A DNA stretch of 64,000 nucleotides, taken from Enterobacter huaxiensis (GTDB lineage: Bacteria > Pseudomonadota > Gammaproteobacteria > Enterobacterales > Enterobacteriaceae). The notes beneath the pieces were generated by a model. It saw nothing but the letters and a program-made list of their open reading frames with translations. It made no database searches and had not been told where the DNA came from. A program made the translations under genes and the position numbers. The stretch's first letter is position 1. The number at the start of each line of letters is the position of its first letter. Positions 46,578 through 55,507 of the stretch are shown here, one piece after another. The stretch is from positions 4,030,001 to 4,094,000 of the forward strand of contig NZ_CP043342.1 of NCBI RefSeq assembly GCF_003594935.2, written 5' to 3'.

Positions 46578-47477
46578 TCAGATTGCCGGTGGCGTAAACA
46601 GCGCCGAGTAGTCGCGGTTACAGATTCGCTGCACCGCCGGATGCTGAATCATTCGTTCAGCAAATATCGCGTGATACTCCTCCATCACGTTATCTACCCT
46701 GCCTATCTCCGTAATCTTGTCGTCCGAATAAAGATCGTGCGCGTACAGCGTTGGCGCAACGAAGATGGCGTTATGCGCTTCGCCAAAGGCTTTCATCAGC
46801 GCCGCATCGTCGAATTCGCCGAGAATTTCGACCTTCAGCCCCTGTGAGTTAAACCAGTTCAGCAGCTTGCGGCCGAGCATGGAGCGCCTTCCCGGCACCA
46901 GCAGACGGCGCTCTTCAAGGCACGCGGGGAACGGTTTTTCCGGCGGCGGGTTTATGCACCAGAAGCTCACGCCACATTCGCCAATTTTCACCGAGAACAG
47001 GCCTTCCTGCTGCGTGGAGTCGATTGGGCAATCCGAGATAATCATGTCCAGCTTATGCTGGCTTAGCTGCTCCAGCAGCATCTCGTGAGTGGATTCAAAG
47101 CAGCGCAGATGAATTTGCTCATCCTCAACCACGGCAGCATCCAGCACGCCGCTCACCAGTCGTTTTGACAGCGCATCCGCCACGCCCACGTCAAAGAGCA
47201 GGTTCGACTCTTTGCGATAGTTGACGATATCCAGCATCTCCTGGCTCAGGGTGAACATCTTGTCCGCGTAGCGGAACACCAGCTCGCCCAGCTCGCTTGG
47301 CTCAATGCCGCGCCCTTTGCGCTTGAACAGCTTGCCCTGCAGGCGCTCTTCCAGCGCCTTGATTTGCCCGGTGATGGTTTGCGGCGTCAGGTAGAGCGCC
47401 TCTGCCGCACCGACAACCGAGCCCTGCTTATAGACGTGCCAGAAGTAGTAAAGATGGTTGTAATTCAAATGAGACAT
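46578..47477 (-). CDS. nhaR: Na+-responsive LysR regulator NhaR
   Basis: Activates nhaA in response to Na+, and pga genes in E. coli; 299 residues against 301. N-terminal helix-turn-helix near QGSVVGAAEALYLTPQTITG, then the LysR effector domain. Downstream of nhaA on the same strand, with an intercistronic hairpin between them. Confidence 0.95.
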   Translation of the reverse strand: MSHLNYNHLYYFWHVYKQGSVVGAAEALYLTPQTITGQIKALEERLQGKLFKRKGRGIEPSELGELVFRYADKMFTLSQEMLDIVNYRKESNLLFDVGVADALSKRLVSGVLDAAVVEDEQIHLRCFESTHEMLLEQLSQHKLDMIISDCPIDSTQQEGLFSVKIGECGVSFWCINPPPEKPFPACLEERRLLVPGRRSMLGRKLLNWFNSQGLKVEILGEFDDAALMKAFGEAHNAIFVAPTLYAHDLYSDDKITEIGRVDNVMEEYHAIFAERMIQHPAVQRICNRDYSALFTPPAI

Positions 47478-47503
47478 CGCGTCTTCTCTCCCTGATTGTG
47501 TAT

Positions 47504-47527
47504 CGGGAGAAGGCTCCCCTTCTCCCG
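47504..47527 (-). other. Hairpin between nhaA and nhaR
   Basis: CGGGAGAAGG (47504-47513) pairs with CCTTCTCCCG (47518-47527), loop CTCC. No T tract follows, so it may stabilise mRNA or lower nhaR expression rather than end transcription. Confidence 0.6.
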
Positions 47528-47535
47528 GATTCCCG

Positions 47536-48711
47536 TTATGCCTGGACGGCCTGTCCTGACAATTTCACCTTTAACAAGGTGTAACCCACCACCGCAGCCA
47601 GTAATGACCCGATAAGAATGCCGAGCTTGGCCCAGACGATAAGCTCAGGCGCATGCGCGCCAAACGCCAGCGTCGAGATAAAGATCGACATCGTAAAGCC
47701 AATTCCGCACAACACGCCTACGGCCATAATCTGCTTAAACGTGGTCCCATGCGGTAACGACGCCAGCTTCAGCTTCAGCGCCAGCCAGCAAAAAAGGCTA
47801 ATGCCCAGCGGCTTACCGATGAACAGCCCGGCAACGATGCCCAGCGGCAGCACGGACGTCAGTCCATCGAGCGTAACGCCTCCGAGGGAAACACCCGCGT
47901 TGGCGAAAGCAAACAGCGGCAGGATCATAAAGGCGACCCACGGATGCAGCACATGTTCCAGCTGTTTGGCTGGAGACTCGCCGTCCTGCTGCTTAAGCGG
48001 CACGAAGAAGCCGACAATCACGCCAGCAAGCGTAGCGTGCACGCCCGACTTCAGCACCGCCGTCCACAGGATCATGCCCACCAGGACGTATATTCCGATA
48101 CGTCGTACGTTGAAAATATTCAGTAATGCCAGTACTGCAATAGCGCCAGCCGCCACGCTCAGCGACAGTATCGACAGCTCGCTGGTGTAAAAAAGCGCGA
48201 TAATCACGATAGCGCCGAGGTCATCAATGATCGCCAGCGCCATCAGGAAAATTTTCAGCGCCACCGGCACGCGGCTGCCCAGCAGTGCCAGCACCCCAAG
48301 CGCAAAGGCAATATCCGTTGCGGCCGGGATCGCCCAGCCGTGGCGCGCCACCGGATCCTGCCAGGTAAAGGCCAGGAAGAGCAGCGCCGGGACGACCATT
48401 CCCCCCAGCGCGGCAATCACCGGGAACGCCGCACGCTGACGGCTGGCTAACGAGCCCAGCACCAGCTCGCGCTTCACCTCAAGCCCTACCAGCAGGAAGA
48501 ACACCGCCATCAGCGCATCGTTGATCCACAGCAGCATGTTCTTATTAATTTCCAGCGCGCCCACTTTCAGCTCAACGGGCGTTTCCAGAAAGGCGTGGTA
48601 GAGATCGCGGGTGATGCCCAGGTTTGCCAGCACCATCGCGGCCGCAGCGGCGATAATCAAAATCACGCCGCCGGACGCTTCACTGCTAAAGAAACGGTGT
48701 AGTAGTTTCAC
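47536..48711 (-). CDS. nhaA: Na+/H+ antiporter NhaA
   Basis: Inner-membrane electrogenic antiporter exporting Na+ for two H+ at alkaline pH; 391 residues against 388. The ion-binding pair is in AIIDDLGAIVIIALFY (Asp163/Asp164 equivalents), with the paired segment PAATDIAFALGVL. Transcribed before nhaR. Confidence 0.97.
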   Translation of the reverse strand: MKLLHRFFSSEASGGVILIIAAAAAMVLANLGITRDLYHAFLETPVELKVGALEINKNMLLWINDALMAVFFLLVGLEVKRELVLGSLASRQRAAFPVIAALGGMVVPALLFLAFTWQDPVARHGWAIPAATDIAFALGVLALLGSRVPVALKIFLMALAIIDDLGAIVIIALFYTSELSILSLSVAAGAIAVLALLNIFNVRRIGIYVLVGMILWTAVLKSGVHATLAGVIVGFFVPLKQQDGESPAKQLEHVLHPWVAFMILPLFAFANAGVSLGGVTLDGLTSVLPLGIVAGLFIGKPLGISLFCWLALKLKLASLPHGTTFKQIMAVGVLCGIGFTMSIFISTLAFGAHAPELIVWAKLGILIGSLLAAVVGYTLLKVKLSGQAVQA

Positions 48712-48831
48712 TTAAGTTCTCTCTTTTACAACAATACCTCGATAAAACCATAATACCAAGCCTAACAACTCGGCAAAAACAGATTAATATTGAGTATAAA
48801 TTCAGTTTTACCGAGCAATACCCGTAAATAG

Positions 48832-48861
48832 AAAAAGCCCGGAATCGCTTCCGGGCTTTTT
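48832..48861 (-). terminator. dnaKJ terminator
   Basis: AAAAAGCCCGGAA (48832-48844) pairs with TTCCGGGCTTTTT (48849-48861) around TCGC. It lies 23 bases beyond the dnaJ stop and separates dnaKJ from nhaA. Confidence 0.92.
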
Positions 48862-48883
48862 GAGGATGAAAAGCGCTAACGGA

Positions 48884-50023
48884 TTAGCGAGTCAAATCAT
48901 CGAAGAATTTTTTGACGCCGTCGAAGAAGCTTTTGGAGCGTGGGCTGTTTTTCTCACCCGTCGGGCCACCAAAGCTTTCCTGAAGTTCTTTCAGAAGCTG
49001 CTTCTGCTTATCGTTCAGGCCAACCGGCGTTTCGACCACCACGCGGCACAACAGGTCGCCCTGCGCGCCACCGCGAACGGATTTAACGCCTTTTCCGCGC
49101 ATGCGGAACAGCTTGCCGGTCTGGGTTTCGCCAGGCACTTTCAGGTTTACGCGGCCATCCAGCGTGGGGACTTCGATTTCACCGCCCAGCGCCGCCATCG
49201 CGAAGTTAATCGGCACTTCGCAGTACAGGTTGTTGCCTTCACGCTCAAAAATCGCGTGCTGCTTCACCTGAACCTGAACGTACAGATCGCCTGCTGGCGC
49301 GCCGTGCTCGCCCGCTTCACCTTCACCTGACAGACGGATGCGGTCGCCCGTATCGACGCCTGCCGGGATTTTAACGGACAGGGTTTTGGTTTTCTCAACG
49401 CGACCATGGCCATGGCATTTGTTGCACGGATCTTTAATCAGCGTACCGCGACCGTGACAGTGCGGACACGCCTGCTGAACCGCAAAGAAGCCCTGACGCA
49501 TCTGCACCTGGCCGGAACCGTGACAGGTTGGACAGGTCTGCGGCTGGGTTCCCGCCTTCGCACCGCTGCCGTGGCAAATATCGCACTCTTCGAGCGTCGG
49601 GATGCGGATCTCTTTGGTCACGCCGCGAACGGCCTCTTCCAGCGTCAGGTCCATGTTGTAGCGCAGGTCTGCGCCACGCGATGCGCGTTGGCGACCGCGA
49701 CCACCGCCGAAGATATCGCCGAATACGTCGCCAAAAATGTCGCTGAAATCTGCGCCGCCGCCACCGAAACCACCGCCGCCGCCGCCCATACCGCCCTGTT
49801 CGAACGCGGCATGACCGTACTGATCGTATGCCGCACGTTTCTGGGCATCGGTCAGGATTTCATAGGCTTCTTTGATCTCTTTAAATTTGGCTTCGGCCTC
49901 TTTATCACCCTGGTTGCGATCCGGGTGATATTTCATGGCCAGGCGCTTATACGCCTTTTTGATTTCACGCTCTTCCGCTGTTTTGGAAACGCCTAAAATC
50001 TCGTAATAGTCTTGCTTCGCCAT
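48884..50023 (-). CDS. dnaJ: Co-chaperone DnaJ
   Basis: Hsp40 that delivers substrates to DnaK and stimulates its ATPase; 379 residues. J domain with the HPD motif (MKYHPDRNQGD), a G/F-rich linker with a run of glycines, four CxxCxGxG zinc repeats (CDICHGSG, CPTCHGSG, CPHCHGRG, CNKCHGHG), and the C-terminal substrate domains. Follows dnaK on the same strand. Confidence 0.98.
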   Translation of the reverse strand: MAKQDYYEILGVSKTAEEREIKKAYKRLAMKYHPDRNQGDKEAEAKFKEIKEAYEILTDAQKRAAYDQYGHAAFEQGGMGGGGGGFGGGGADFSDIFGDVFGDIFGGGRGRQRASRGADLRYNMDLTLEEAVRGVTKEIRIPTLEECDICHGSGAKAGTQPQTCPTCHGSGQVQMRQGFFAVQQACPHCHGRGTLIKDPCNKCHGHGRVEKTKTLSVKIPAGVDTGDRIRLSGEGEAGEHGAPAGDLYVQVQVKQHAIFEREGNNLYCEVPINFAMAALGGEIEVPTLDGRVNLKVPGETQTGKLFRMRGKGVKSVRGGAQGDLLCRVVVETPVGLNDKQKQLLKELQESFGGPTGEKNSPRSKSFFDGVKKFFDDLTR

Positions 50024-50050
50024 TTTATTTTATCTGCCCCTAACATGCGT

Positions 50051-50083
50051 GCACGGGCGGAGAGGAAACCTCTTCGCCCGTGC
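50051..50083 (-). other. Long hairpin between dnaK and dnaJ
   Basis: GCACGGGCG then AGAGG pair with CCTCT then CGCCCGTGC around AAA, with one internal mismatch. A similar structure is present in E. coli between these genes. No T tract follows; it could lower dnaJ expression relative to dnaK or protect the mRNA. Confidence 0.7.
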
Positions 50084-50108
50084 CAGTAATTACCCGTTCA
50101 AAGGGCGA

Positions 50109-52022
50109 TTATTTTTTGTCTTTCACTTCTTCGAATTCAGCGTCAACAACGTCGTCGTCTTTCGCATTATTCTGGGAAGCATCAGCGCCCGCCTGCTGTT
50201 GAGCATGCTGCTGCTGAGCGATTTCCATCAGCTTCTCGGAAGCCTGTGCCAGCGCCTGCATCTTCGCTTCGATATCCGCTTTATCTTCACCTTTCAGTGA
50301 GGATTCCAGCGCAGTCAGCGCAGCTTCGATAGCAGTTTTGTCTTCCGCTGGCAGTTTATCGCCCGCTTCTTCAACCTGCTTACGGGTGCTGTGCAGCAGA
50401 TGGTCACCCTGGTTGCGGGTCTGAACCAGCTCTTCGAACTTACGGTCGGATTCCGCGTTAGCTTCGGCATCGCGAACCATTTTTTCGATTTCCGCTTCGT
50501 TCAGGCCAGAAGACGCCTTGATGGTGATCTTCTGCTCTTTACCGCTGTTTTTGTCTTTCGCAGACACGTGCAGGATACCGTCAGCATCGATGTCGAAGGT
50601 AACTTCGATCTGTGGCATGCCGCGCGGTGCCGGGCTGATACCGTCCAGGTTGAACTGACCCAGAGATTTGTTATCAGACGCACGCTTACGCTCACCCTGA
50701 ATCACATGGATGGTTACCGCAGACTGGTTGTCTTCAGCGGTAGAGAACACCTGGCTGTGCTTCGTTGGGATGGTGGTGTTTTTGTTGATGAGCGCAGTCA
50801 TCACTCCGCCCATGGTTTCGATACCCAGAGACAGCGGGGTAACGTCCAGCAGCAGTACGTCTTTCACTTCACCGGTCAGTACGCCACCCTGAACCGCAGC
50901 ACCGATAGCTACCGCTTCGTCCGGGTTAACGTCTTTACGTGGCTCTTTACCAAAGAATTCAGCCACTTTCTTCTGAACCATTGGCATACGCGTCTGACCA
51001 CCCACCAGGATAACGTCCTGGATGTCAGAGACGGACAGGCCAGCGTCCTGCAGTGCAACTTTCAGTGGCTCGATGGAACGGTTCACCAGGTCTTCTACCA
51101 GGCTTTCCAGTTTCGCACGGGTCACTTTGATGTTCATGTGTTTAGGACCGGACGCGTCTGCAGTGATGTACGGCAGGTTTACGTCGGTCTGCTGAGCGGA
51201 AGAGAGTTCAATCTTCGCTTTCTCAGCGGCTTCTTTCAGGCGCTGCATAGCCAGCGGATCGTTACGCAGGTCAATGCCCTGATCTTTCTTAAACTCGTCA
51301 ACGAGGTAGTTGATCATACGGCTGTCGAAGTCTTCACCACCCAGGTGGGTATCACCGTTGGTTGCCAGAACTTCGAAGGTTTTTTCGCCGTCAACTTCGT
51401 CGATTTCGATAATAGAGATATCGAAAGTACCACCACCCAGGTCGTAAACCGCGATAGTGCGGTTGCCAACTTCTTTATCCAGACCGTAAGCCAGTGCAGC
51501 CGCGGTTGGTTCGTTGATGATACGTTTGACTTCCAGACCTGCGATACGGCCAGCATCTTTAGTTGCCTGACGCTGAGCATCGTTGAAGTATGCAGGTACG
51601 GTGATAACCGCTTCAGTTACCGGTTCGCCCAGGTAATCTTCAGCCGTTTTCTTCATTTTCTTCAGCACTTCAGCAGAAATCTGCGGTGGTGCCATTTTCT
51701 GACCTTTTACGTCAATCCATGCATCACCGTTGTCAGCACCGATGATTTTGTACGGCATGATGGCTTCATCACGCTGCACTTCTTCGTCCTGGAAGCGGCG
51801 ACCAATCAGGCGTTTAATCGCAAACAGGGTGTTTTGCGGGTTTGTCACTGCCTGACGTTTAGCCGGCTGACCAACCAGAGTTTCACCATCCTGGGTATAG
51901 GCAATGATAGAAGGCGTGGTGCGATCGCCCTCGGCGTTCTCCAGCACACGTGCAGTAGTGCCATCCATAATCGCTACACAAGAGTTGGTAGTACCCAGGT
52001 CGATACCAATAATTTTACCCAT
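50109..52022 (-). CDS. dnaK: Hsp70 chaperone DnaK
   Basis: Central ATP-dependent chaperone; 637 residues against 638. It opens MGKIIGIDLGTTNSCVAIMD. Hsp70 signatures VYDLGGGTFDISIIE and ILVGGQTRMPMVQ, the linker VLLLDVTPLSLGIET, and the C-terminal lid ending in DDDVVDAEFEEVKDKK are all present. Confidence 0.98.
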   Translation of the reverse strand: MGKIIGIDLGTTNSCVAIMDGTTARVLENAEGDRTTPSIIAYTQDGETLVGQPAKRQAVTNPQNTLFAIKRLIGRRFQDEEVQRDEAIMPYKIIGADNGDAWIDVKGQKMAPPQISAEVLKKMKKTAEDYLGEPVTEAVITVPAYFNDAQRQATKDAGRIAGLEVKRIINEPTAAALAYGLDKEVGNRTIAVYDLGGGTFDISIIEIDEVDGEKTFEVLATNGDTHLGGEDFDSRMINYLVDEFKKDQGIDLRNDPLAMQRLKEAAEKAKIELSSAQQTDVNLPYITADASGPKHMNIKVTRAKLESLVEDLVNRSIEPLKVALQDAGLSVSDIQDVILVGGQTRMPMVQKKVAEFFGKEPRKDVNPDEAVAIGAAVQGGVLTGEVKDVLLLDVTPLSLGIETMGGVMTALINKNTTIPTKHSQVFSTAEDNQSAVTIHVIQGERKRASDNKSLGQFNLDGISPAPRGMPQIEVTFDIDADGILHVSAKDKNSGKEQKITIKASSGLNEAEIEKMVRDAEANAESDRKFEELVQTRNQGDHLLHSTRKQVEEAGDKLPAEDKTAIEAALTALESSLKGEDKADIEAKMQALAQASEKLMEIAQQQHAQQQAGADASQNNAKDDDVVDAEFEEVKDKK

Positions 52023-52143
52023 CTAAACGTCTCCACTAAAAATTCAGTCAACATGTGGTTGTGTACCTGTAATAAGGGCAGAACGTGCTTTTTCAACTGC
52101 CCAGATTTGCTTTTTTTCAGGTCCACACACTGCGGTTGCTTAC

Positions 52144-52176
52144 AAGATGGGGTCGCAACGGCATCCATCAAGGGGG
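52144..52176 (-). promoter_or_regulatory. Sigma-32 heat-shock promoter of dnaK
   Basis: On the minus strand, -35 CCCCCTTGAT (52176-52167), a 14-base spacer, and -10 CCCCATCTT (52152-52144). The -10 fits the CCCCATNT consensus in full, and the layout matches E. coli dnaK P1. Transcripts would carry a leader of about 110-120 bases. Confidence 0.88.
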
Positions 52177-52318
52177 AAGGATAAAAAAAATTTTAAATTC
52201 ACCCTGATGAGATCATAGACGGCAATGATTGCGCCCCTTATTATGCCGCGCCCCGTCAGGGAGAATTGACGTGGGTTTAACCATTTCACCATATTAATGA
52301 TGATTTTTTTGAGGACTT

Positions 52319-52885
52319 ATGGGCAACACTAAGTTGGCTAATCCGGCTCCGCTGGGCCTGATGGGTTTTGGCATGACCACTATCCTGCTGAACCTGCACA
52401 ACATCGGGATGTTCCCGATGGATGGCATTATCCTGGCGATGGGCATTTTTTACGGCGGCATCGCGCAAATCTTCGCGGGCCTGCTGGAATATAAGAAAGG
52501 CAACACCTTCGGCCTGACCGCCTTTACCTCTTACGGCTCTTTCTGGCTGACCCTGGTTGCCATTCTGCTGATGCCTAAAATGGGCCTGGCAGACGCGGCA
52601 AACGCGCACTTCCTGGGCGTCTACCTGGGCCTGTGGGGTGTCTTCACCCTGTTCATGTTCTTCGGCACCCTGAAGGCTAACCGCGCGCTGCAGTTCGTCT
52701 TCCTGAGCCTGACCGTGCTGTTCGCCCTGCTGGCGATTGGCCACCTGGCTGATAACGAAAGCATCGTCCACGTTGCAGGCTGGATTGGCCTGGTGTGCGG
52801 CGCAAGCGCTATCTACCTGGCAATGGGCGAAGTGCTGAACGAGCAGTTCGGCCGCACCGTTCTGCCGATTGGTGAAAAACACTGA
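52319..52885 (+). CDS. satP: Acetate/succinate:H+ symporter SatP
   Basis: Six-helix inner-membrane transporter of the GPR1/FUN34/YaaH family; 188 residues as in E. coli. The family motif NPAPLGLMGFGMTT is at the N-terminus, with AMGIFYGGIAQIFAGLLEY following. Divergent from dnaK. In E. coli mog is the next conserved gene; here block C comes first. Confidence 0.96.
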   Translation: MGNTKLANPAPLGLMGFGMTTILLNLHNIGMFPMDGIILAMGIFYGGIAQIFAGLLEYKKGNTFGLTAFTSYGSFWLTLVAILLMPKMGLADAANAHFLGVYLGLWGVFTLFMFFGTLKANRALQFVFLSLTVLFALLAIGHLADNESIVHVAGWIGLVCGASAIYLAMGEVLNEQFGRTVLPIGEKH

Positions 52886-52893
52886 TCCCCTTT

Positions 52894-52914
52894 CGTGCCC
52901 GCCCGGCGGGCACG
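52894..52914 (+). terminator. satP terminator
   Basis: CGTGCCCGCC pairs with GGCGGGCACG across a tiny loop, 9 bases after the satP stop. No clear T tract. Confidence 0.6.
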
Positions 52915-52929
52915 ATATCCCCTCCCCGA

Positions 52930-52957
52930 TTGATTCCCCGTTAATGTGTGTTATGAA
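52930..52957 (+). promoter_or_regulatory. Possible promoter of the CLC gene
   Basis: TTGATT (52930-52935), 16-bp spacer, TATGAA (52952-52957). If real, translation cannot begin at the more upstream in-frame starts. Confidence 0.4.
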
Positions 52958-52993
52958 ATGATGGGCTTACCGCCTCTCATTAAGACATGCACC

Positions 52994-54253
52994 ATGACGA
53001 CGCTTCCGACTCGTACCTATTGGCTCCAGCGATGGGCTGCACTTCTTCTTACCGGGCTCCTGGCCGGGCTCGGCGGCATGCTTCTCGCGCTGCTGCTGCA
53101 TGAAGTTCAGCATCTTGTCTACGGCTACAGCCGGAGCACGGTCCTCAGCCCGCAAACCTTTCTTCAGGGCGTGACGGATGCCAGCGCGCAGCGGCGCTTC
53201 CTCGCCCTCCTTGCCGCCGGTGTGGTTGCCGGCTGCGGATGGTGGCTGCTTGGCCGCTTTGGCAAAAAACGGGTCAGCATCAGCGCCGCCGTAAAAAATA
53301 CCGACAAACCAATGCCCGCCGTTACCACGCTGATTCACGCCCTGCTGCAAATCGTTACCGTAGGGATGGGCTCGCCGCTTGGCCGCGAAGTCGCGCCGCG
53401 TGAAGTGGGGTCACTTTTTGCCGGCGGCGTTGCGCGGCGGCTGCATCTGACGAGCGCGGATATTCAGCTGATGATTGCCTGCGGTGCCGGTGCCGGGCTT
53501 GCAGCCGTGTATAACGTCCCGCTGGCCGGGGCCGTGTTTACGCTTGAAGTCCTCCTGGTCAGCTTTCGCTGGGAAGCGGCGATTGCCGCGCTGGCAACCT
53601 CCGCGCTGGCGGCATGGATTGCCACACTCGGGCTTGGTGATGAGCACCAGTATCGCTTCACCGCCAACATGGCCGCAACGTCGCTTATCTTCTGGGGGGC
53701 GCTTTCAGGCCCTCTGTTCGGCGCGGCGGCGTTTGGGTTTCGCCGCCTCACGCAGCGGGCGCGCGGCAAAGTGCGTAGCAACTGGCAGATGCCCGTATTC
53801 AGCCTGATAGCGTTTGCAGCGCTGGGAGCGCTTTCCGTCTGGTTCCCGCAGCTCCCCGGCAACGGCAAAGGCCCGACCCAGCTCACGCTTGACGGTGACG
53901 TGACGCTAAAGCTGGCGCTGGCGCTCCTGTGCATCAAGGTCTTTGTTATCTGGGCGGTACTGCGCGGCGGGGCCGAAGGCGGGCTACTGACCCCCGGCCT
54001 GACGGTGGGGGCATTGCTGGGTTCTCTGCTGTTTATCCTGCTGGGACGTTTCTTTCCCGGCAGCGATATGGCCGGTTTTGCGCTGACGGGAGCAGCAGGA
54101 TTCCTGTCTGCATCAATGCAGATGCCCGTCACCGCCATTACACTGATGCTGGAATTTACCCGAATGGACCACAGTTTCCTGGTGCCGGTGACGCTGTGCG
54201 TAACGGGCGCGTTCATGACCTGTCGCCAGCTTGAGCGGGTAAGGCCTGGCTAA
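52994..54253 (+). CDS. Atypical CLC-family anion channel/transporter
   Basis: 419 residues, about 11 membrane segments. CLC landmarks: GSPLGREVAPREVG in place of the usual GREGP motif, keeping the gating glutamate (Glu132); GAGAGLAAVYNVPLAGAVFTLE; and GGAEGGLLTPGLTVGA for the GGIFAP region. The GSGIP chloride motif is not recognisable, and Val186 stands where E. coli ClcA has the proton glutamate Glu203. The chain ends soon after TLMLEFTRMDHSF, with no region matching the ClcA tyrosine. The start is uncertain: ATGs at 52958 and 52961 and a GTG at 52946 are in frame, and none has a strong ribosome site. Confidence 0.75.
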   Translation: MTTLPTRTYWLQRWAALLLTGLLAGLGGMLLALLLHEVQHLVYGYSRSTVLSPQTFLQGVTDASAQRRFLALLAAGVVAGCGWWLLGRFGKKRVSISAAVKNTDKPMPAVTTLIHALLQIVTVGMGSPLGREVAPREVGSLFAGGVARRLHLTSADIQLMIACGAGAGLAAVYNVPLAGAVFTLEVLLVSFRWEAAIAALATSALAAWIATLGLGDEHQYRFTANMAATSLIFWGALSGPLFGAAAFGFRRLTQRARGKVRSNWQMPVFSLIAFAALGALSVWFPQLPGNGKGPTQLTLDGDVTLKLALALLCIKVFVIWAVLRGGAEGGLLTPGLTVGALLGSLLFILLGRFFPGSDMAGFALTGAAGFLSASMQMPVTAITLMLEFTRMDHSFLVPVTLCVTGAFMTCRQLERVRPG

Positions 54254-54312
54254 TTTTCAGCCAAAACAGCAACGATGATTAAACGGAAAGCGGATAATCA
54301 TCCCATACAATT

Positions 54313-54331
54313 GATAAGCATTATCATTGCG
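54313..54331. promoter_or_regulatory. Fur-like box before the ABC importer
   Basis: GATAAGCATTATCATTGCG, about 13 of 19 matches to the Fur consensus by eye. A GATAATCAT element lies about 20 bases upstream. A TTGACT follows at 54339-54344 as a possible -35. It suggests iron-repressed expression of the next three genes. Confidence 0.65.
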
Positions 54332-54433
54332 ATTAGTGTTGACTGGCACATCCCGGATATTGGATATCAGGCAGCACCCGAAATGGAACGTTAAGGGATA
54401 AAACGATTCTGTTGTGTTGCATAAGGTTATCTG

Positions 54434-55507
54434 ATGAATTCCAGCCTTGCCGCCGGCGAACAGTCTGGCGAATCCACCGTCGCGTTACGCTACCGTAAAA
54501 TCCTCATCAGGCGTTTCGCGCTCGCTGGTGTCCTTTTCGCTCTTATTATCTGCTCGCTGCTCCTCGACTTTACTATCGGGCCGTCCGGTATCTCCGTTTC
54601 TACGCTCTGGCATACGCTCGTCAATTCGGCCGCCGCCGACGCAGGCACGCGCGTCATCGTCTGGGATATTCGCCTGCCGTTCGCCCTGATGGCCGTCGCC
54701 GTCGGTATGGCGCTGGGGCTGGCGGGAGCAGAAATGCAGACCATCCTGAACAACCCGCTCGCCAGCCCGTTTACGCTGGGCGTCTCCTCTGCCGCCTCCT
54801 TTGGCGCCGCGCTGGCGATTGTGCTGGGGCTGGGCATTCCCGGCATCGACGATAAGTGGTTTATTCCGGCGAATGCCTTTATCTTTGCGCTGCTGGCCTG
54901 CTTTATCCTCGACGGCATCAGCCGCTGGACCCGCGTGGCAACCTCCGGCGTCGTCCTCTTCGGCATCGCGCTGGTCTTTACCTTCAACGCCCTGATTTCC
55001 ATTCTGCAGTTTATCGCCAGCGAAGATACCCTGCAGGGGCTGGTCTTCTGGACGATGGGCAGCCTGGCTCGCGCCTCGTGGGATAAGCTGGCGATCCTGG
55101 CCGTCGCCCTGCTGATTATCGTGCCGCTGTCGCTAAAAAATGCCTGGAAGCTTACCGCGCTTCGGCTGGGTGAAGATCGTGCCGTCAGCTTCGGCATCAA
55201 CGTGAAGAAGCTGCGCATGACCACGCTGCTGCGCATCAGCATTATCTCGGCCCTGACGGTGGCCTTTGTCGGTCCGGTTGGCTTTATCGGCCTGGTTGCG
55301 CCGCATATCTCACGCATGATGTTCGGGGAAGACCACCGGTTTTACCTGCCCGGCAGCATGCTGATCGGCGCGCTGGTGCTCTCTTTGGCCTCCGTATTTT
55401 CTAAGAACATTGTTCCCGGCGTCATTATACCCGTGGGGATCGTGACCTCGCTGGTTGGCGTACCGTTCTTCCTCAGCATCATTATCCGCAACCGGGGGAA
55501 CGTATGA
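54434..55507 (+). CDS. FecCD-family ABC importer permease
   Basis: 357 residues with about nine or ten membrane spans. Family motifs: RLPFALMAVAVGMALGLAGA, NNPLASPFTLGVSS, GPVGFIGLVAPHISRM. As the only permease gene it probably works as a homodimer. The ATG lies in a weak ribosome-site context (AAGGTTATCTG). Its stop overlaps the ATPase start by four bases (ATGA). Imports a siderophore, haem or other metal complex; I cannot tell which. Confidence 0.88.
   Translation: MNSSLAAGEQSGESTVALRYRKILIRRFALAGVLFALIICSLLLDFTIGPSGISVSTLWHTLVNSAAADAGTRVIVWDIRLPFALMAVAVGMALGLAGAEMQTILNNPLASPFTLGVSSAASFGAALAIVLGLGIPGIDDKWFIPANAFIFALLACFILDGISRWTRVATSGVVLFGIALVFTFNALISILQFIASEDTLQGLVFWTMGSLARASWDKLAILAVALLIIVPLSLKNAWKLTALRLGEDRAVSFGINVKKLRMTTLLRISIISALTVAFVGPVGFIGLVAPHISRMMFGEDHRFYLPGSMLIGALVLSLASVFSKNIVPGVIIPVGIVTSLVGVPFFLSIIIRNRGNV

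Noticed and set aside
50391..52184. Open frame of 597 codons on the plus strand opposite dnaK
   Set aside because: It mirrors the biased codon use of dnaK, has no recognisable domain or ribosome site, and dnaK is unambiguous. The same holds for long frames opposite araB, araA, carB and ileS.
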